Below are positions 6,473 through 15,047 of a stretch of DNA of 25,436 bases, piece after piece. Numbering within the stretch: position 1 is the first letter of the stretch; every line of letters starts with the position of its first letter. The DNA is taken from positions 1-25,436 of the forward strand of contig JADFXO010000012.1 of NCBI GenBank assembly GCA_015233485.1, given 5' to 3'. The notes under the pieces were generated by a model, which searched no databases, was not told the origin of the DNA, and saw only the letters and a list, made by a program, of their open reading frames with translations. The translations under genes were made by a program, and so were the position numbers. This DNA is from Nitrospirota bacterium (GTDB lineage Bacteria; Nitrospirota; Thermodesulfovibrionia; Thermodesulfovibrionales; Magnetobacteriaceae).

Positions 6473-7823
6473 AGCCGGTAGAAATGACCCGTGCCCTTGT
6501 GGTAGCGGGAAGAAATATAAGAAATGTTGTCTTGTCGAGACCTTTGTAACGGCCGGCAAGGAAGATACTATCAGGAAGAATCTTATAGATGCTTTGATGA
6601 GGTTTTATGATAATAATTATTCGGATACAATTAAAGAAGCCCGCCTCATGTTCTGGGAAGATTTTGAGCCGCAGGAGTATCTTGAGGATAAAGAAGACCT
6701 TGATTTTGCGGTACATAACTTTTTTGAATGGATTGTTTTTGATTTTGTTATTGACCCGGACGACAACAAAACGCTTATTGACCTTTATTTGGAGCAAAAC
6801 ACAAAACTGACACAGGATCAGCATAAAGTACTCAACATGATGAAAAATGCCTGTATTAGCCTTTATGAGGTTCAGGAAGTCTTCCCCGAAAAGGGGCTAT
6901 TGCTGAAAGACCTGCTGATGGGCGGTGAATTTGATGTAAAGGAAAAGAGTGCCACGCGAAGTGTAAATAAGTGGGATATCTTTGGTACAAGACTTCTGTT
7001 GATAGATGGCCACTACATTATGAGTGGGGCAATCTATCCTTATAGTATCGGGATGAAGAACGAAATATTGGAAGATATCCACTATGAATATAACTCTTAC
7101 ATAAATGCGTTCCCCGATACCACAATGGATCAATTTCTCAAAGATAATGGCGATTTATTTATGTCCTACTGGTATGAACCTTTCTTGCATTCTCCCGCTC
7201 TGCCTAGTCTCAAGAATACCAGTGGTGAGCCCTTATTATTTTCAAAAGCTATCTTTGAAATCAATAAACAGGATGCAGTGCGGACAGGGTTGACAACGAT
7301 AGAGGGATTTGAGCAGAACCAAGATGATTTCACCTGGTACGATAAGAAAACCGAAGATGGTGATGCCATAGTTCTCGGCAGGGTTGAGATACAAGGGGAT
7401 AAACTGATTCTTGAATGCAATTCTAAGAAAAGACTAAAGAGAGGAAAGAAGCTTATCCTTGATGCTTTACAAGATGCCGTTACCCACAAGATGGATACTT
7501 TTCAGGAACCAATGGAAGCCATTAAAACCTATAAAGAGAAGTCTCCGCAGGCCGCTGAAAATGATTTACCGATGGATGTTCAGCAGCAGCTATATTCCCA
7601 GTTTATGGATAAACATTATAAGAACTGGTTTAACGATAGAATACCGGCCCTTGACAACAAGACTCCTCTGGAAGCCATCAAGACCGAAGAAGGGAAGAAG
7701 AAAGTAATTGAGTTGCTGAAGCTGTATGAAAATGTTGAGGAATTGAAGAAGAAGAAAGAAAGACCTTATTATGATATTGCATGGGTCTGGCAACGGCTGG
7801 GGATTGATAATGAGCGGGTATAG
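6462..7823 (+). CDS. SEC-C metal-binding-motif protein coupled to recD2
   Basis: A 453-residue soluble protein. Residues 6-23 are a perfect SEC-C zinc motif, GRNDPCPCGSGKKYKKCC, as at the end of SecA but here at the N-terminus. The middle (24-350) is acidic and aromatic with no family I can name. The last ~65 residues (NWFNDRIPALDNKTPLEAIK, then a lysine-rich helix and YDIAWVWQRLGI) match a C-terminal block seen in several bacterial SEC-C proteins. GTG at 6462 lies inside the recD2 stop region (11-bp overlap), so expression is coupled to the helicase. SEC-C modules bind zinc and mediate interactions; a RecD2 partner role is inference from position. Its 3' end is duplicated at 8331-8453. Confidence 0.85.
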   Translation: MVYKAGRNDPCPCGSGKKYKKCCLVETFVTAGKEDTIRKNLIDALMRFYDNNYSDTIKEARLMFWEDFEPQEYLEDKEDLDFAVHNFFEWIVFDFVIDPDDNKTLIDLYLEQNTKLTQDQHKVLNMMKNACISLYEVQEVFPEKGLLLKDLLMGGEFDVKEKSATRSVNKWDIFGTRLLLIDGHYIMSGAIYPYSIGMKNEILEDIHYEYNSYINAFPDTTMDQFLKDNGDLFMSYWYEPFLHSPALPSLKNTSGEPLLFSKAIFEINKQDAVRTGLTTIEGFEQNQDDFTWYDKKTEDGDAIVLGRVEIQGDKLILECNSKKRLKRGKKLILDALQDAVTHKMDTFQEPMEAIKTYKEKSPQAAENDLPMDVQQQLYSQFMDKHYKNWFNDRIPALDNKTPLEAIKTEEGKKKVIELLKLYENVEELKKKKERPYYDIAWVWQRLGIDNERV

Positions 7824-7838
7824 CCGGAACGAAATCGA

Positions 7839-8195
7839 CTAATGTGTATTCAGCTCACTTTCTAAGTATTCCCGCTGCACTTTTGCAGCGCAGGCATCAC
7901 CACATGTCACAAATGCTAAATCATCATTAGGGTGATGCTCCGAAAATTTATCGTAAGGGTGTTGCTCCAAAAAGTCATCTGGAATAACCAAAACAGAAAT
8001 AATTCCCAAAGAGTAAGTAAGTATATTGAAAAACTCGCCCTTTTTCGGTCGAGGCTTATTCATTGCCACTATTGTCTCTTTGTTACGATCATAGCCTATA
8101 TCAATGTCATCGCTACTGAAGGTTAAACACGTTACAGCATCTCCTTCCATGATTTCCTTATTGCACCCTGGACAGTTGGTATATTTGGTATTCAT
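7839..8195 (-). CDS. Hypothetical zinc-ribbon-like protein (118 aa)
   Basis: A leftward 118-residue protein, convergent with the SEC-C gene (15-bp gap). It has CPGC at residues 8-11 and CGDAC near 98-102, which could form a split four-cysteine zinc site. Between them is a mostly hydrophobic beta-rich region (FFNILTYSLGIISVLVIP) that looks more like buried strands than a membrane span. GGGGA about 10 nt before the ATG at 8195 supports the start. I do not recognise a family. It sits between the intact SEC-C gene and the relic of its paralogue, so it probably arrived with or after the rearrangement that broke the second copy. Confidence 0.6.
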   Translation of the reverse strand: MNTKYTNCPGCNKEIMEGDAVTCLTFSSDDIDIGYDRNKETIVAMNKPRPKKGEFFNILTYSLGIISVLVIPDDFLEQHPYDKFSEHHPNDDLAFVTCGDACAAKVQREYLESELNTH

Positions 8196-8243
8196 TATGT
8201 CTGATCCCCTTTATTTACACAGTTTTAAATATCCTCTACACTT

Positions 8244-8273
8244 AAGATACCAAATATAGTAATAAATTGGCAA
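8244..8273 (-). promoter_or_regulatory. Possible promoter of the zinc-ribbon-like gene
   Basis: On the minus strand TTGCCA (complement of 8268-8273) and TATCTT (complement of 8244-8249) are 18 nt apart, about 50 nt before the ATG at 8195. Only a moderate consensus match. Confidence 0.35.
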
Positions 8274-8330
8274 ACTAAGCTCAAAATACAATCCCGACAT
8301 TATGTAGGGTTCCCCTATATGTACTGAAGT

Positions 8331-8453
8331 AAGCGGAAAGTCATTGAGCTGCTGAAGCTGTATGAGAATGTTGAGGAATTGAAGAAGAAGAAAGAAAGAC
8401 CTTATTATGATATTGCATGGATATGGCGACGGATGGGGCTTGATAAGGAATAG
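8331..8453 (+). pseudogene. 3' relic of a second SEC-C paralogue
   Basis: These 123 bases repeat, in frame and with the natural stop, the last 41 codons of the SEC-C gene (7695-7823). A core of about 65 bases is almost identical, encoding LLKLYENVEELKKKKERPYY, after which substitutions accumulate (IAWIWRRMGLDKE versus IAWVWQRLGIDNE). There is no start: an in-frame TGA lies 2 codons upstream. It shows that a second, slightly different SEC-C gene once stood here and lost its body, or that a tail fragment was duplicated and diverged. Confidence 0.8.
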
Positions 8454-8533
8454 GTGTGTCCTTTCTCAGATTATATCGAGTGAAAGGTGCATTTTGTCTC
8501 AGAATAAGCCGGAAGTTTAAACGAAAAGCGTAC

Positions 8534-8698
8534 TTAGACTTCAATGCTTACTATTATAGAAATAGCATTATCCAGCTTGGCTATGATTTCAGTTTCAGCG
8601 GGGTCCATCGCGTCCTTTGCCTCTTTTAAAGCGCGCAGTGCATCAATCAATTTGTTGCTTAGATACGCAGAGGCAAACTTATCGGTTACTTTCGCCAT
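8534..8698 (-). CDS. Small hypothetical helical protein (54 aa)
   Basis: A leftward gene for 54 residues starting MAKVTDKFASAYLSNKLID. ATG at 8698 is preferred over the upstream TTG at 8758, because GGGA lies 4 nt before it and the upstream extension is an unprotein-like run of cysteines and aromatics. The protein looks like a helical hairpin: ALRALKEAKDAM, a turn at DPAE, then IIAKLDNAISIIVSI. No family recognised, no motif. It begins just inside a 16-bp inverted repeat (left arm 8704-8719), which could regulate it. Confidence 0.5.
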   Translation of the reverse strand: MAKVTDKFASAYLSNKLIDALRALKEAKDAMDPAETEIIAKLDNAISIIVSIEV

Positions 8699-8703
8699 TT
8701 TAT

Positions 8704-8865
8704 CCCAAAAACCGCAATAGAGAGTCAACCTGATGAAAATACAGGGTTTGCAAAACAATGCGGCGGCCAGGCTTAATATACCAATGAGCCATTGATTATA
8801 CTAAAATATTTGCCCTCTTTTGCTATTGCTCCGCATTAGACTTTTCACCTATTGCGGTTTTTGGG
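8704..8865. repeat. Perfect 16-bp inverted repeat pair, 130 bp apart
   Basis: CCCAAAAACCGCAATA at 8704-8719 is the exact reverse complement of 8850-8865. The intervening 130 bases have no gene. This could be the ends of a very small non-autonomous element, duplicated operators for the flanking leftward small gene and rightward hsd operon, or a long hairpin. Confidence 0.6.
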
Positions 8866-8925
8866 TTTATAATCCTCCTTCCTCAACAGGGCATTTGCTA
8901 TATTATACGGGCATTATATAATTTT

Positions 8926-8969
8926 GCGTCATATTAGTGACGCTAGTTGTTACTCCAGTGTGCTACAAT
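8926..8969 (+). promoter_or_regulatory. Likely promoter and operator dyad of the hsd operon
   Basis: TGCTACAAT at 8961-8969 is an extended -10 box (TG-n-TACAAT); no good -35 is present, as is common with extended -10 promoters. Just upstream is a perfect dyad GCGTCA-tattag-TGACGC (8926-8943), placed where an activator or repressor would bind. The region lies about 100 bases before hsdR. The 371 bases between 8699 and 9069 otherwise hold the inverted repeat at 8704-8865 and no gene. Confidence 0.4.
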
Positions 8970-9069
8970 ATCGTAACGGAAGCGGGATGGTATGAGAAAA
9001 GTCAGATGTAGAGAGGAAGTTTGTGGTAATCGACGAATATTCAGCAATTGTTGCAGAAGGTAGCGTGAT

Positions 9070-11412
9070 GTGAGCACTGAGGCTGATGCCCGTATAATCA
9101 TAGATAAACTCCTTGAGGCGTCGGGGTGGAATATTATAAATAAAGCTCAGGTATCAACGGAGGAAACCACTTCGAATGGGTGGGCGGACTACTTGCTTAA
9201 AGATACACACTCCCGCCCCTTGGCAGTCTTAGAGGCAAAGCGCTTCACGATTGATCCATACACGGCAAAGGAACAAGCGAAGGCGTACGCTATTAGTTTG
9301 GGTGCGCCATTCGTCATCCTCAGCAATGGACAGGAGCATTATTTTTGGGACTATGCTGATGGTGATGCTCGCCCTATAATGGGTTTCCCCGGACAGTCTG
9401 ACCTCGAACGTCGGGCGAATATCAAACTCCATCGCAAGGGTGATATCAAGCAAAGTTTAACGCTGCTTCCTTACCCAAGCAGGTTTAGCTTTAAGGGAGA
9501 GGAGATTGAGGCACGCCCATATCAAATAGAGTGCATCAAGAAAGCTGACAATGCTTTGATTTCTGGCCGCCGTCGTATGTTATTTGAGATGGCGACAGGA
9601 ACCGGCAAGACACTAACAATCGCCATGCTTATGAAGCGATGGTTTCATGCTGCAATGATCTCACGAGTTTTGTTCTTAGTTGACAGAATAGAACTGGCAA
9701 AGCAGGCGAAGGAGACATTTGACGAATATCTAAGTGATTGGCCCTCGGTCATATTGTACGGTGGCAAAAGAAGCCTTGAGGGACAAATTGTTGTTGGTAC
9801 TCTGGATACCATATCTACCCAGCTTGGCGGAAATGGTTTCGGTCATGGCTATTTCGATCTTGTGGTTACAGATGAATGCCACCGCTCGATTTACAACACC
9901 CACCGTTCTACTCTTGGGCATTTCGACGCTATCCATATAGGATTGACGGCAACGCCGAATCCGGGTGAGCTTCGCTTTCTTAGTGAGCACGAAAGCCGCC
10001 TGGTGCGCAATACCTATATATTTTTCGAGTGTTGGGATACTGTCGGGAAGAAAGGACGACCCACTTTCGAGTACGGTATTCAACGCGGCATTAATGATGG
10101 ATATCTTGCCAGGTACCGTGTCTATCATGCCGAGAGTGTACTTACCTATGAGGGCGCTGAATGGGAGGGCGAGGAGATAAAGCCCGGAGCTTGGGGCCGA
10201 GAGGTTGAGTCTGAGGATCGTCTGAAAACCATCATACAGGAATACTATATCGCAGATGCCGAACGTGCCAGGGAGCGCCCACGAAAGACCATTGTTTTCT
10301 CTGTCTCCGAGAAACAGGCGTCGGTTCTTGTTCGTCTTTTCAACATACTCTTAACGGATGAAGACTGTTTGCTTATTGCCCAGCGAATTGACCGCTCTCC
10401 ATCTCAAGTTCGGCAAGACTTCGCAAAGAAGATCACTTGCTATACGAATAATGGTAATCCCAAGCCGGTTATTGATGAATTCAAGTATGATTCACTTCCG
10501 ATTATTGCAGTGTCAGTGGATATGCTCGATACAGGCTATGACCAAAAGAGCATAGAAAACCTTGTCATGCTCAGGCCAACTAAATCTCCTATAAAGTATG
10601 CTCAGATGCGCGGACGCGGTTGCCGTCTTTACCCCAAAATCAATAAAACTGAGTTCATAATTTATGATTTTGTCGGCAATTCCAAACGATTTGACGACCC
10701 CGGCGAAGATTATCAAAAACCGAGAGTTGTTGGCACCACACCAGGCTCTAAGGTGCCCAAAAGCGGTGATATAGAAGGCACCGACACAACACAGTCCATC
10801 CCCAAACCAGAGGGTAAGGAAAGCGGTTTTCGAGAATTCCTTGTTCCGGAAGGCTCTCTTCATGACGAAATTCGAGCCCGTGAGATTATCCTTGTTGGCC
10901 CCGAAGGGCTGGCAATAGACAGCAGGACTTATAAGGAAGAGTGGGAGAAAAAGATAGTCGAACTCAAGCACACTGACCCAGCCGTAGAGAAAATATTCAG
11001 GGGCGAGGAGCTTACAAATGCTGAATGGGATGACCTTTCTTACCGTTTGAACTCGCCAAGGCACTATTTCAACGAGACAACACTTAAAAAGGCGTTTCAA
11101 CAGCCCACTGGGTCGCTGTCTGACTTCATCAGGGTAACGCTGGGGTTGGATAAATTCCTCACGAGGGAGGAACGCATAGAGAAAGCCTTCAATGTATGGG
11201 TTGCTGAACATTCAAATAGCATAAATGATGCTCAATCCCATATGCTTCGTTTACTGAAGGCGCGTGTAATGACTGGCGAGGAGATTAACATGCGCCTTTT
11301 CAGTCAACCTCCTTTCTCGCTCTGGGGTGGTCTGACCCGGATGGAACAGCTTTTTGGAAAGGAGTCGCTCTTACAAATGGTCGATGAACTCAACACCCTA
11401 CTGGTCGCGTAA
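9070..11412 (+). CDS. hsdR: Type I restriction enzyme, R subunit (EcoEI-type HsdR)
   Basis: A 780-residue motor/nuclease subunit of normal length for the EcoEI-like class. The N-terminal nuclease is a PD-(D/E)xK fold: Asp40 (GWADYLL) and Glu55-x-Lys57 (LAVLEAKR). The SF2 translocase follows: ARPYQIECI Q-type motif near 148-156, Walker A ATGTGKT at 175-181, DECH box at 268-271, GLTATP motif III, and the C-terminal RecA fold with DTGYD and QMRGRGCRLYP. The last ~200 residues are the EcoEI R-type C-terminal domain that docks on the methylase. GTG at 9070 is forced by an in-frame TAG at 9061; GAAGG lies 9 nt upstream. It cleaves unmethylated DNA after ATP-driven translocation, with HsdM and HsdS. 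Confidence 0.95.
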   Translation: MSTEADARIIIDKLLEASGWNIINKAQVSTEETTSNGWADYLLKDTHSRPLAVLEAKRFTIDPYTAKEQAKAYAISLGAPFVILSNGQEHYFWDYADGDARPIMGFPGQSDLERRANIKLHRKGDIKQSLTLLPYPSRFSFKGEEIEARPYQIECIKKADNALISGRRRMLFEMATGTGKTLTIAMLMKRWFHAAMISRVLFLVDRIELAKQAKETFDEYLSDWPSVILYGGKRSLEGQIVVGTLDTISTQLGGNGFGHGYFDLVVTDECHRSIYNTHRSTLGHFDAIHIGLTATPNPGELRFLSEHESRLVRNTYIFFECWDTVGKKGRPTFEYGIQRGINDGYLARYRVYHAESVLTYEGAEWEGEEIKPGAWGREVESEDRLKTIIQEYYIADAERARERPRKTIVFSVSEKQASVLVRLFNILLTDEDCLLIAQRIDRSPSQVRQDFAKKITCYTNNGNPKPVIDEFKYDSLPIIAVSVDMLDTGYDQKSIENLVMLRPTKSPIKYAQMRGRGCRLYPKINKTEFIIYDFVGNSKRFDDPGEDYQKPRVVGTTPGSKVPKSGDIEGTDTTQSIPKPEGKESGFREFLVPEGSLHDEIRAREIILVGPEGLAIDSRTYKEEWEKKIVELKHTDPAVEKIFRGEELTNAEWDDLSYRLNSPRHYFNETTLKKAFQQPTGSLSDFIRVTLGLDKFLTREERIEKAFNVWVAEHSNSINDAQSHMLRLLKARVMTGEEINMRLFSQPPFSLWGGLTRMEQLFGKESLLQMVDELNTLLVA

Positions 11413-11420
11413 AATATCAT

Positions 11421-12953
11421 ATGGATAGCGCACAAATACAGAACACTCTAAGAGCACTATGCAAGGTAATGTGGGACAACAATGTCACAAACCCAATTAC
11501 CTATGTTACTCAAATTTCATATCTGCTCTTCCTCAAAATGCTTGAGGAAATGGATTATGAGCAGCAGAAGGCCGGTAACGGCAATTACCGCTCACTATTT
11601 GGCAAATACAAGGACGGTAAGGAAGAACTCGATTACGATCCGCTTCGTTGGAGCGTATTAACCTCAAACCCGGACAACGAAGCCATGCTTCGAACCCTTC
11701 GGGATATGATCTCCCTGCTTTCACGGCACCCTAACCTTTCTCAGGGAGCGCGGGCCATATTCCGTGATGCTGCAATCGTAATTCCAAACGGGGCGACCCT
11801 CCGACGAGCGGTTGATATCATCAAGCCGATTTCGTTTCTCGGTCTCGATGCCGACATAAAGGGTGACCTTTTCGAGTACCTTGCAAGCGAACTCGGTGGC
11901 CAGAAGAAGGCTGCCCAGTTCCGCACTCCACGCCACGTAATTCGTGTGATCACCCAAATGGTAAACCCGCAGATAGGGGGAACCGTCTGTGACCCCGCTT
12001 GCGGCTCCGGCGGATTCCTTATCGCAGCGTATGAACATATTCTGCTTGCCAATACCAGCCCGGAATTCATTCATGAAAGGATTTCGCCTGATGGGACGGT
12101 TCGTAAGATAGGTATCGGCGACAAACTCACCCGCGTTCAGTGGGATTTCATCCAAACCGGTTCTTTTTATGGGTTTGACGGGGATAAGGATATCCTTCGC
12201 ATGGCCGCAATGAATGCCATGCTTCATGGGTTTGACAGTTGCCCTATGGTTCAGCGCGATTCGATATGCGGTAGTGAAGACAAATGGGATGAGGTACAGT
12301 TTGATTACATACTTGAGAACCCGCCATTTTCAGGTTCTCGCGGTGATGCAAAGCGCTCACTACGAATCGAGAAGGGGGACAAGTACGTCCTGTTCCTTGC
12401 CCATGCCCTCAGGAGCCTGCGGCCCGGCGGGACGGCTGGTGTCATCTTCCCTAACGGCATACTCTTTGGGGTTACCGGAAGCCATGTCACAGTCAAGGAA
12501 AGGCTGCTCAGGGAGTTTGACCTTCAAGCGGTGGTCATTCTGCCAAAGGGAATGTTCGAACCATATACGCCCAACCCCACATGCTTCTTTATCTTCAGGA
12601 ACACCGGCAAACCCACCAAGAACGTTTGGTTCTTCAAGGTGGACGGCGACGGCTCGTCGCTTTCCAAGGCACGGAAATTCGGCTACCAGTACCGGAACGA
12701 TTTCCCAGACCTGCTCAGTATGTGGCCCAATAGAAAAACCGGGGAGGGACGGGCATGGCTGGTTCCGGCCCAAAAGATAATAGATAACGGCTATAATATG
12801 AATATTTCGAGTCTTGGACTTGTGGAGGCCGAGACCATCGAGTACCCGGAGCCGGAGGAGATACTTGCCTCTGTCGCTGTCAAGGAGGAGCGAATACTTC
12901 AGCTTATCTCCGAAATTCGAAAACTGCTTGAGAATGGGAGCAATGGGGAATGA
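11421..12953 (+). CDS. hsdM: Type I restriction-modification, M subunit (N6-adenine methylase)
   Basis: A 510-residue gamma-class adenine methyltransferase of usual HsdM length. Residues 1-145 are the helical N-terminal HsdM domain (ITYVTQISYLLFLKMLEEMD). The catalytic domain begins with the AAQFRTPRHVI signature near 164-174, then motif I DPACGSGGF at 191-199 for AdoMet binding and the catalytic NPPF at 300-303. A C-terminal helical tail (VAVKEERILQLISEIRKLLE) contacts HsdS. ATG at 11421 is 8 nt after the hsdR stop, with no strong ribosome site, and its stop overlaps the hsdS start. Together with HsdS it methylates and, with HsdR, restricts. All catalytic residues look intact. Confidence 0.95.
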   Translation: MDSAQIQNTLRALCKVMWDNNVTNPITYVTQISYLLFLKMLEEMDYEQQKAGNGNYRSLFGKYKDGKEELDYDPLRWSVLTSNPDNEAMLRTLRDMISLLSRHPNLSQGARAIFRDAAIVIPNGATLRRAVDIIKPISFLGLDADIKGDLFEYLASELGGQKKAAQFRTPRHVIRVITQMVNPQIGGTVCDPACGSGGFLIAAYEHILLANTSPEFIHERISPDGTVRKIGIGDKLTRVQWDFIQTGSFYGFDGDKDILRMAAMNAMLHGFDSCPMVQRDSICGSEDKWDEVQFDYILENPPFSGSRGDAKRSLRIEKGDKYVLFLAHALRSLRPGGTAGVIFPNGILFGVTGSHVTVKERLLREFDLQAVVILPKGMFEPYTPNPTCFFIFRNTGKPTKNVWFFKVDGDGSSLSKARKFGYQYRNDFPDLLSMWPNRKTGEGRAWLVPAQKIIDNGYNMNISSLGLVEAETIEYPEPEEILASVAVKEERILQLISEIRKLLENGSNGE

Positions 12954-14134
12954 GTGGTATTAAATGGAACATACTCCATCTGGGCGATAAGAAGATTTGC
13001 TTAGAAATTCGACCAGGATTCGCTTGTGGCTTGAAGGATACCCAAGATGGTGTACCACATTTGAGAATGAATAACATTACAACAGATGGACAACTAAGTT
13101 TTTCCTTAATACGCCGTATTCCAAGAGATATTGCTGATAAACAAAATCGTTGGCTTCAGATTGGTGATGTTATTTTCTGCAACACAAACAGTACTGACCT
13201 TGTTGGCAAATCATGCTTGTTCTCCGGCTGGAATGAGCAGTGTACTTACAGTAATCATCTAACTCGATTACGCTCAAATCCAGATCATCTTGAACCAAGA
13301 TGGCTTTCTCTTTGTTTGCAACAACTTTGGACAAATCGTTATTTCGCTCTGAATTGTAGGGAGTTTGTAGGACAGTCCGCCTTTAGCAACGATAATCTTA
13401 AATTTGTTGAAATCCCTGTCCCTCCATTGAACGAGCAGCGGCGGATTGTGGCGAGGATTGAAACACTGACACGCCGCTTCGAAGAAGCCAGGATGACCTC
13501 AATGGAGCGAGAGATTGCATTGGATGTTCTGCTCCAATCACTCTACACAAGGATGATTGATGGGGTTGAGTGGAAACCACTTACAGAAGTCGCAGCGTTG
13601 GTAAGACGTGCTATCAAGACAACGCCTCACGAAGAATACGAGGAGATGGGAATACGCAGCTTCGGTAAAGGCACATTCAGAAAGCCAATACTGACGGGTA
13701 AACAGATCGGCAACAAGCGAATATATCGTATCAACGAAGGGGATCTGGTATTCAATAACGTATTTGCATGGGAGAAGGCGATAGCAGTAACCCAAAAAGA
13801 AGACCATGGCCGTGTTGGCTCTCATCGATTCATAACCTATGTACCACATGATGGGAAGGCGACATCCGAGTTTCTCTGTCATCATTTCCTTAGCGAGCGA
13901 GGTATAGAAGATATCCGTGCTGCGTCCCCCGGCTCTGCCGGTAGAAACCGTACGCTTGGATTAAAGAAACTGGAACTGATAGCCGTCCCAGTTCCTGACT
14001 ATTCGGATCAAGTTCGATTTGCCGAGATCGCAAAGCGCCGTCAGTTAATCCAAATTGAAACTTCTGGTGTTGTAAAAGATATGAAGTCCTTTACATCAGC
14101 ACTGCTTGCCAAAGCCTTTCGTGGGGAGTTATAG
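12950..14134 (+). CDS. hsdS: Type I restriction-modification, specificity subunit
   Basis: A 394-residue subunit with the two-half HsdS layout. TRD1 spans ~1-158. The central conserved helix starts at PPLNEQRRIVARIETLTRRF (159-178). TRD2 spans ~206-355, and the second conserved region near SDQVRFAEIAKRR and the final helix ends LLAKAFRGEL, the typical HsdS ending. ATG at 12950 overlaps the hsdM stop by 4 bases (ATGA). Two intact TRDs predict a bipartite recognition sequence, whose identity cannot be read from sequence alone. The base composition and codon use of TRD1 look more AT-rich than hsdM, as expected for a diversifying gene. Confidence 0.93.
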   Translation: MSGIKWNILHLGDKKICLEIRPGFACGLKDTQDGVPHLRMNNITTDGQLSFSLIRRIPRDIADKQNRWLQIGDVIFCNTNSTDLVGKSCLFSGWNEQCTYSNHLTRLRSNPDHLEPRWLSLCLQQLWTNRYFALNCREFVGQSAFSNDNLKFVEIPVPPLNEQRRIVARIETLTRRFEEARMTSMEREIALDVLLQSLYTRMIDGVEWKPLTEVAALVRRAIKTTPHEEYEEMGIRSFGKGTFRKPILTGKQIGNKRIYRINEGDLVFNNVFAWEKAIAVTQKEDHGRVGSHRFITYVPHDGKATSEFLCHHFLSERGIEDIRAASPGSAGRNRTLGLKKLELIAVPVPDYSDQVRFAEIAKRRQLIQIETSGVVKDMKSFTSALLAKAFRGEL

Positions 14135-14136
14135 AC

Positions 14137-15033
14137 TTGGCTCAGAATGTTATCAATATTCCCCGTATTAATGATACTCCAAGCGATTTTGAGATACTCT
14201 TCAAAATCTGGAGTCAAATAAACGGCTATGAAGAGGATGTGCGCTTTGACTTCTCGCGTTGTTATTTCCTCCGCCCCAATGCAGTAGCGTTTCTCGGAGG
14301 GCTTACGCGCCTGATTCAATATCGCTGGGGGACTGTAGAATTCGATTGGGCCACGCTTAGAGACAGAATTTTGACCAACTTGTGTCAGAGCGGGTTTGCC
14401 AAAGCATTCGGATATCCTTCCTCCGGTTGGGATGGCAATTCCATTCCTTACCGTCATGACGATACACTCGATATGAATGGTATAATGGATTACCTAACTG
14501 ATAACTGGATTGGGAAGGGATGGGTTCGCATCAGTAATCGCTTAAGAGATGCGATAGCTGGAAACATGTGGGAAATATACAATAACGCTTTTGAACACAG
14601 TGGAACAGAGATCGGTGTTTTTTCATGCGGGCAATACTTTCCTTGGTATAATGCACTTTTGCTTTCTGTAGTGGACTTCGGACAGGGTATTCCTTCCAAG
14701 GTCAGAGACTTCTTTCGTCAAAACGTCAGCGAGGAGCAGGCTGATAAACTAAAAGGGTCAACTTGTCTTCAGTGGGCGTTTCAGGCTGGTAGCACTACGA
14801 AGGTTGGCTATGGCGAACCCGGCGGTGCTGGTCTTGACCTCCTTAAGCAATTCGTTAAACTAAACAAAGGCAAGTTGGAGGTATATAGTAACGACGGTTA
14901 TTGTATTATTGATAAAAATGGCGAGCGGTACTCTAATCGAACGATCTCGTTCGAGGGTACTGTTTTTCACATTACACTATGGTGTGACGAAAAACAATAT
15001 CATTTAAAAGGCGAGGTTGCGCCGACTTTTTGA
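14137..15033 (+). CDS. GHKL-family ATP-binding protein in the hsd operon
   Basis: A 298-residue protein with a Bergerat-fold ATPase in its second half. N-box EIYNNAFEH (146-154) matches the ExxxNAxxH pattern, G1 box VVDFGQGIP is at 178-186 (Asp179/180 contacts adenine), and G2 box GGAGLDLLK at 229-237. There is no dimerisation/phosphoacceptor histidine segment or membrane span, so it is not an ordinary sensor kinase; it is closer to RsbT/SpoIIAB-like or other soluble GHKL proteins. Residues 30-65 (VRFDFSRCYFLRPNAVAFL) look like a degenerate STAS-type strand-helix unit. TTG at 14137 has GGGGAG 8 nt upstream and follows the hsdS stop by 2 nt; its own stop abuts the next gene. Target protein unknown. 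Confidence 0.85.
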   Translation: MAQNVINIPRINDTPSDFEILFKIWSQINGYEEDVRFDFSRCYFLRPNAVAFLGGLTRLIQYRWGTVEFDWATLRDRILTNLCQSGFAKAFGYPSSGWDGNSIPYRHDDTLDMNGIMDYLTDNWIGKGWVRISNRLRDAIAGNMWEIYNNAFEHSGTEIGVFSCGQYFPWYNALLLSVVDFGQGIPSKVRDFFRQNVSEEQADKLKGSTCLQWAFQAGSTTKVGYGEPGGAGLDLLKQFVKLNKGKLEVYSNDGYCIIDKNGERYSNRTISFEGTVFHITLWCDEKQYHLKGEVAPTF

Positions 15034-15034
15034 T

Positions 15035-15040
15035 AAGGAG
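15035..15040 (+). promoter_or_regulatory. Ribosome-binding site that fixes the start of the DUF4325 gene
   Basis: AAGGAG at 15035-15040 stands exactly 7 nt before TTG at 15048, and overlaps the end of the upstream gene. It argues for 15048 rather than the TTG at 15030, which would place this site inside the coding region. Confidence 0.65.
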
Positions 15041-15047
15041 AATCATA

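Noticed and set aside
8992..9073. Short leader-like open frames just before hsdR, one ending across the hsdR start
   Set aside because: Frames of about 16 to 23 codons without recognisable content; a coupling leader peptide is possible but cannot be supported.
14137..15033. Ordinary two-component sensor kinase
   Set aside because: No membrane segment, phosphoacceptor histidine helix or response regulator; only the GHKL ATPase half is present, with a STAS-like partner gene instead.
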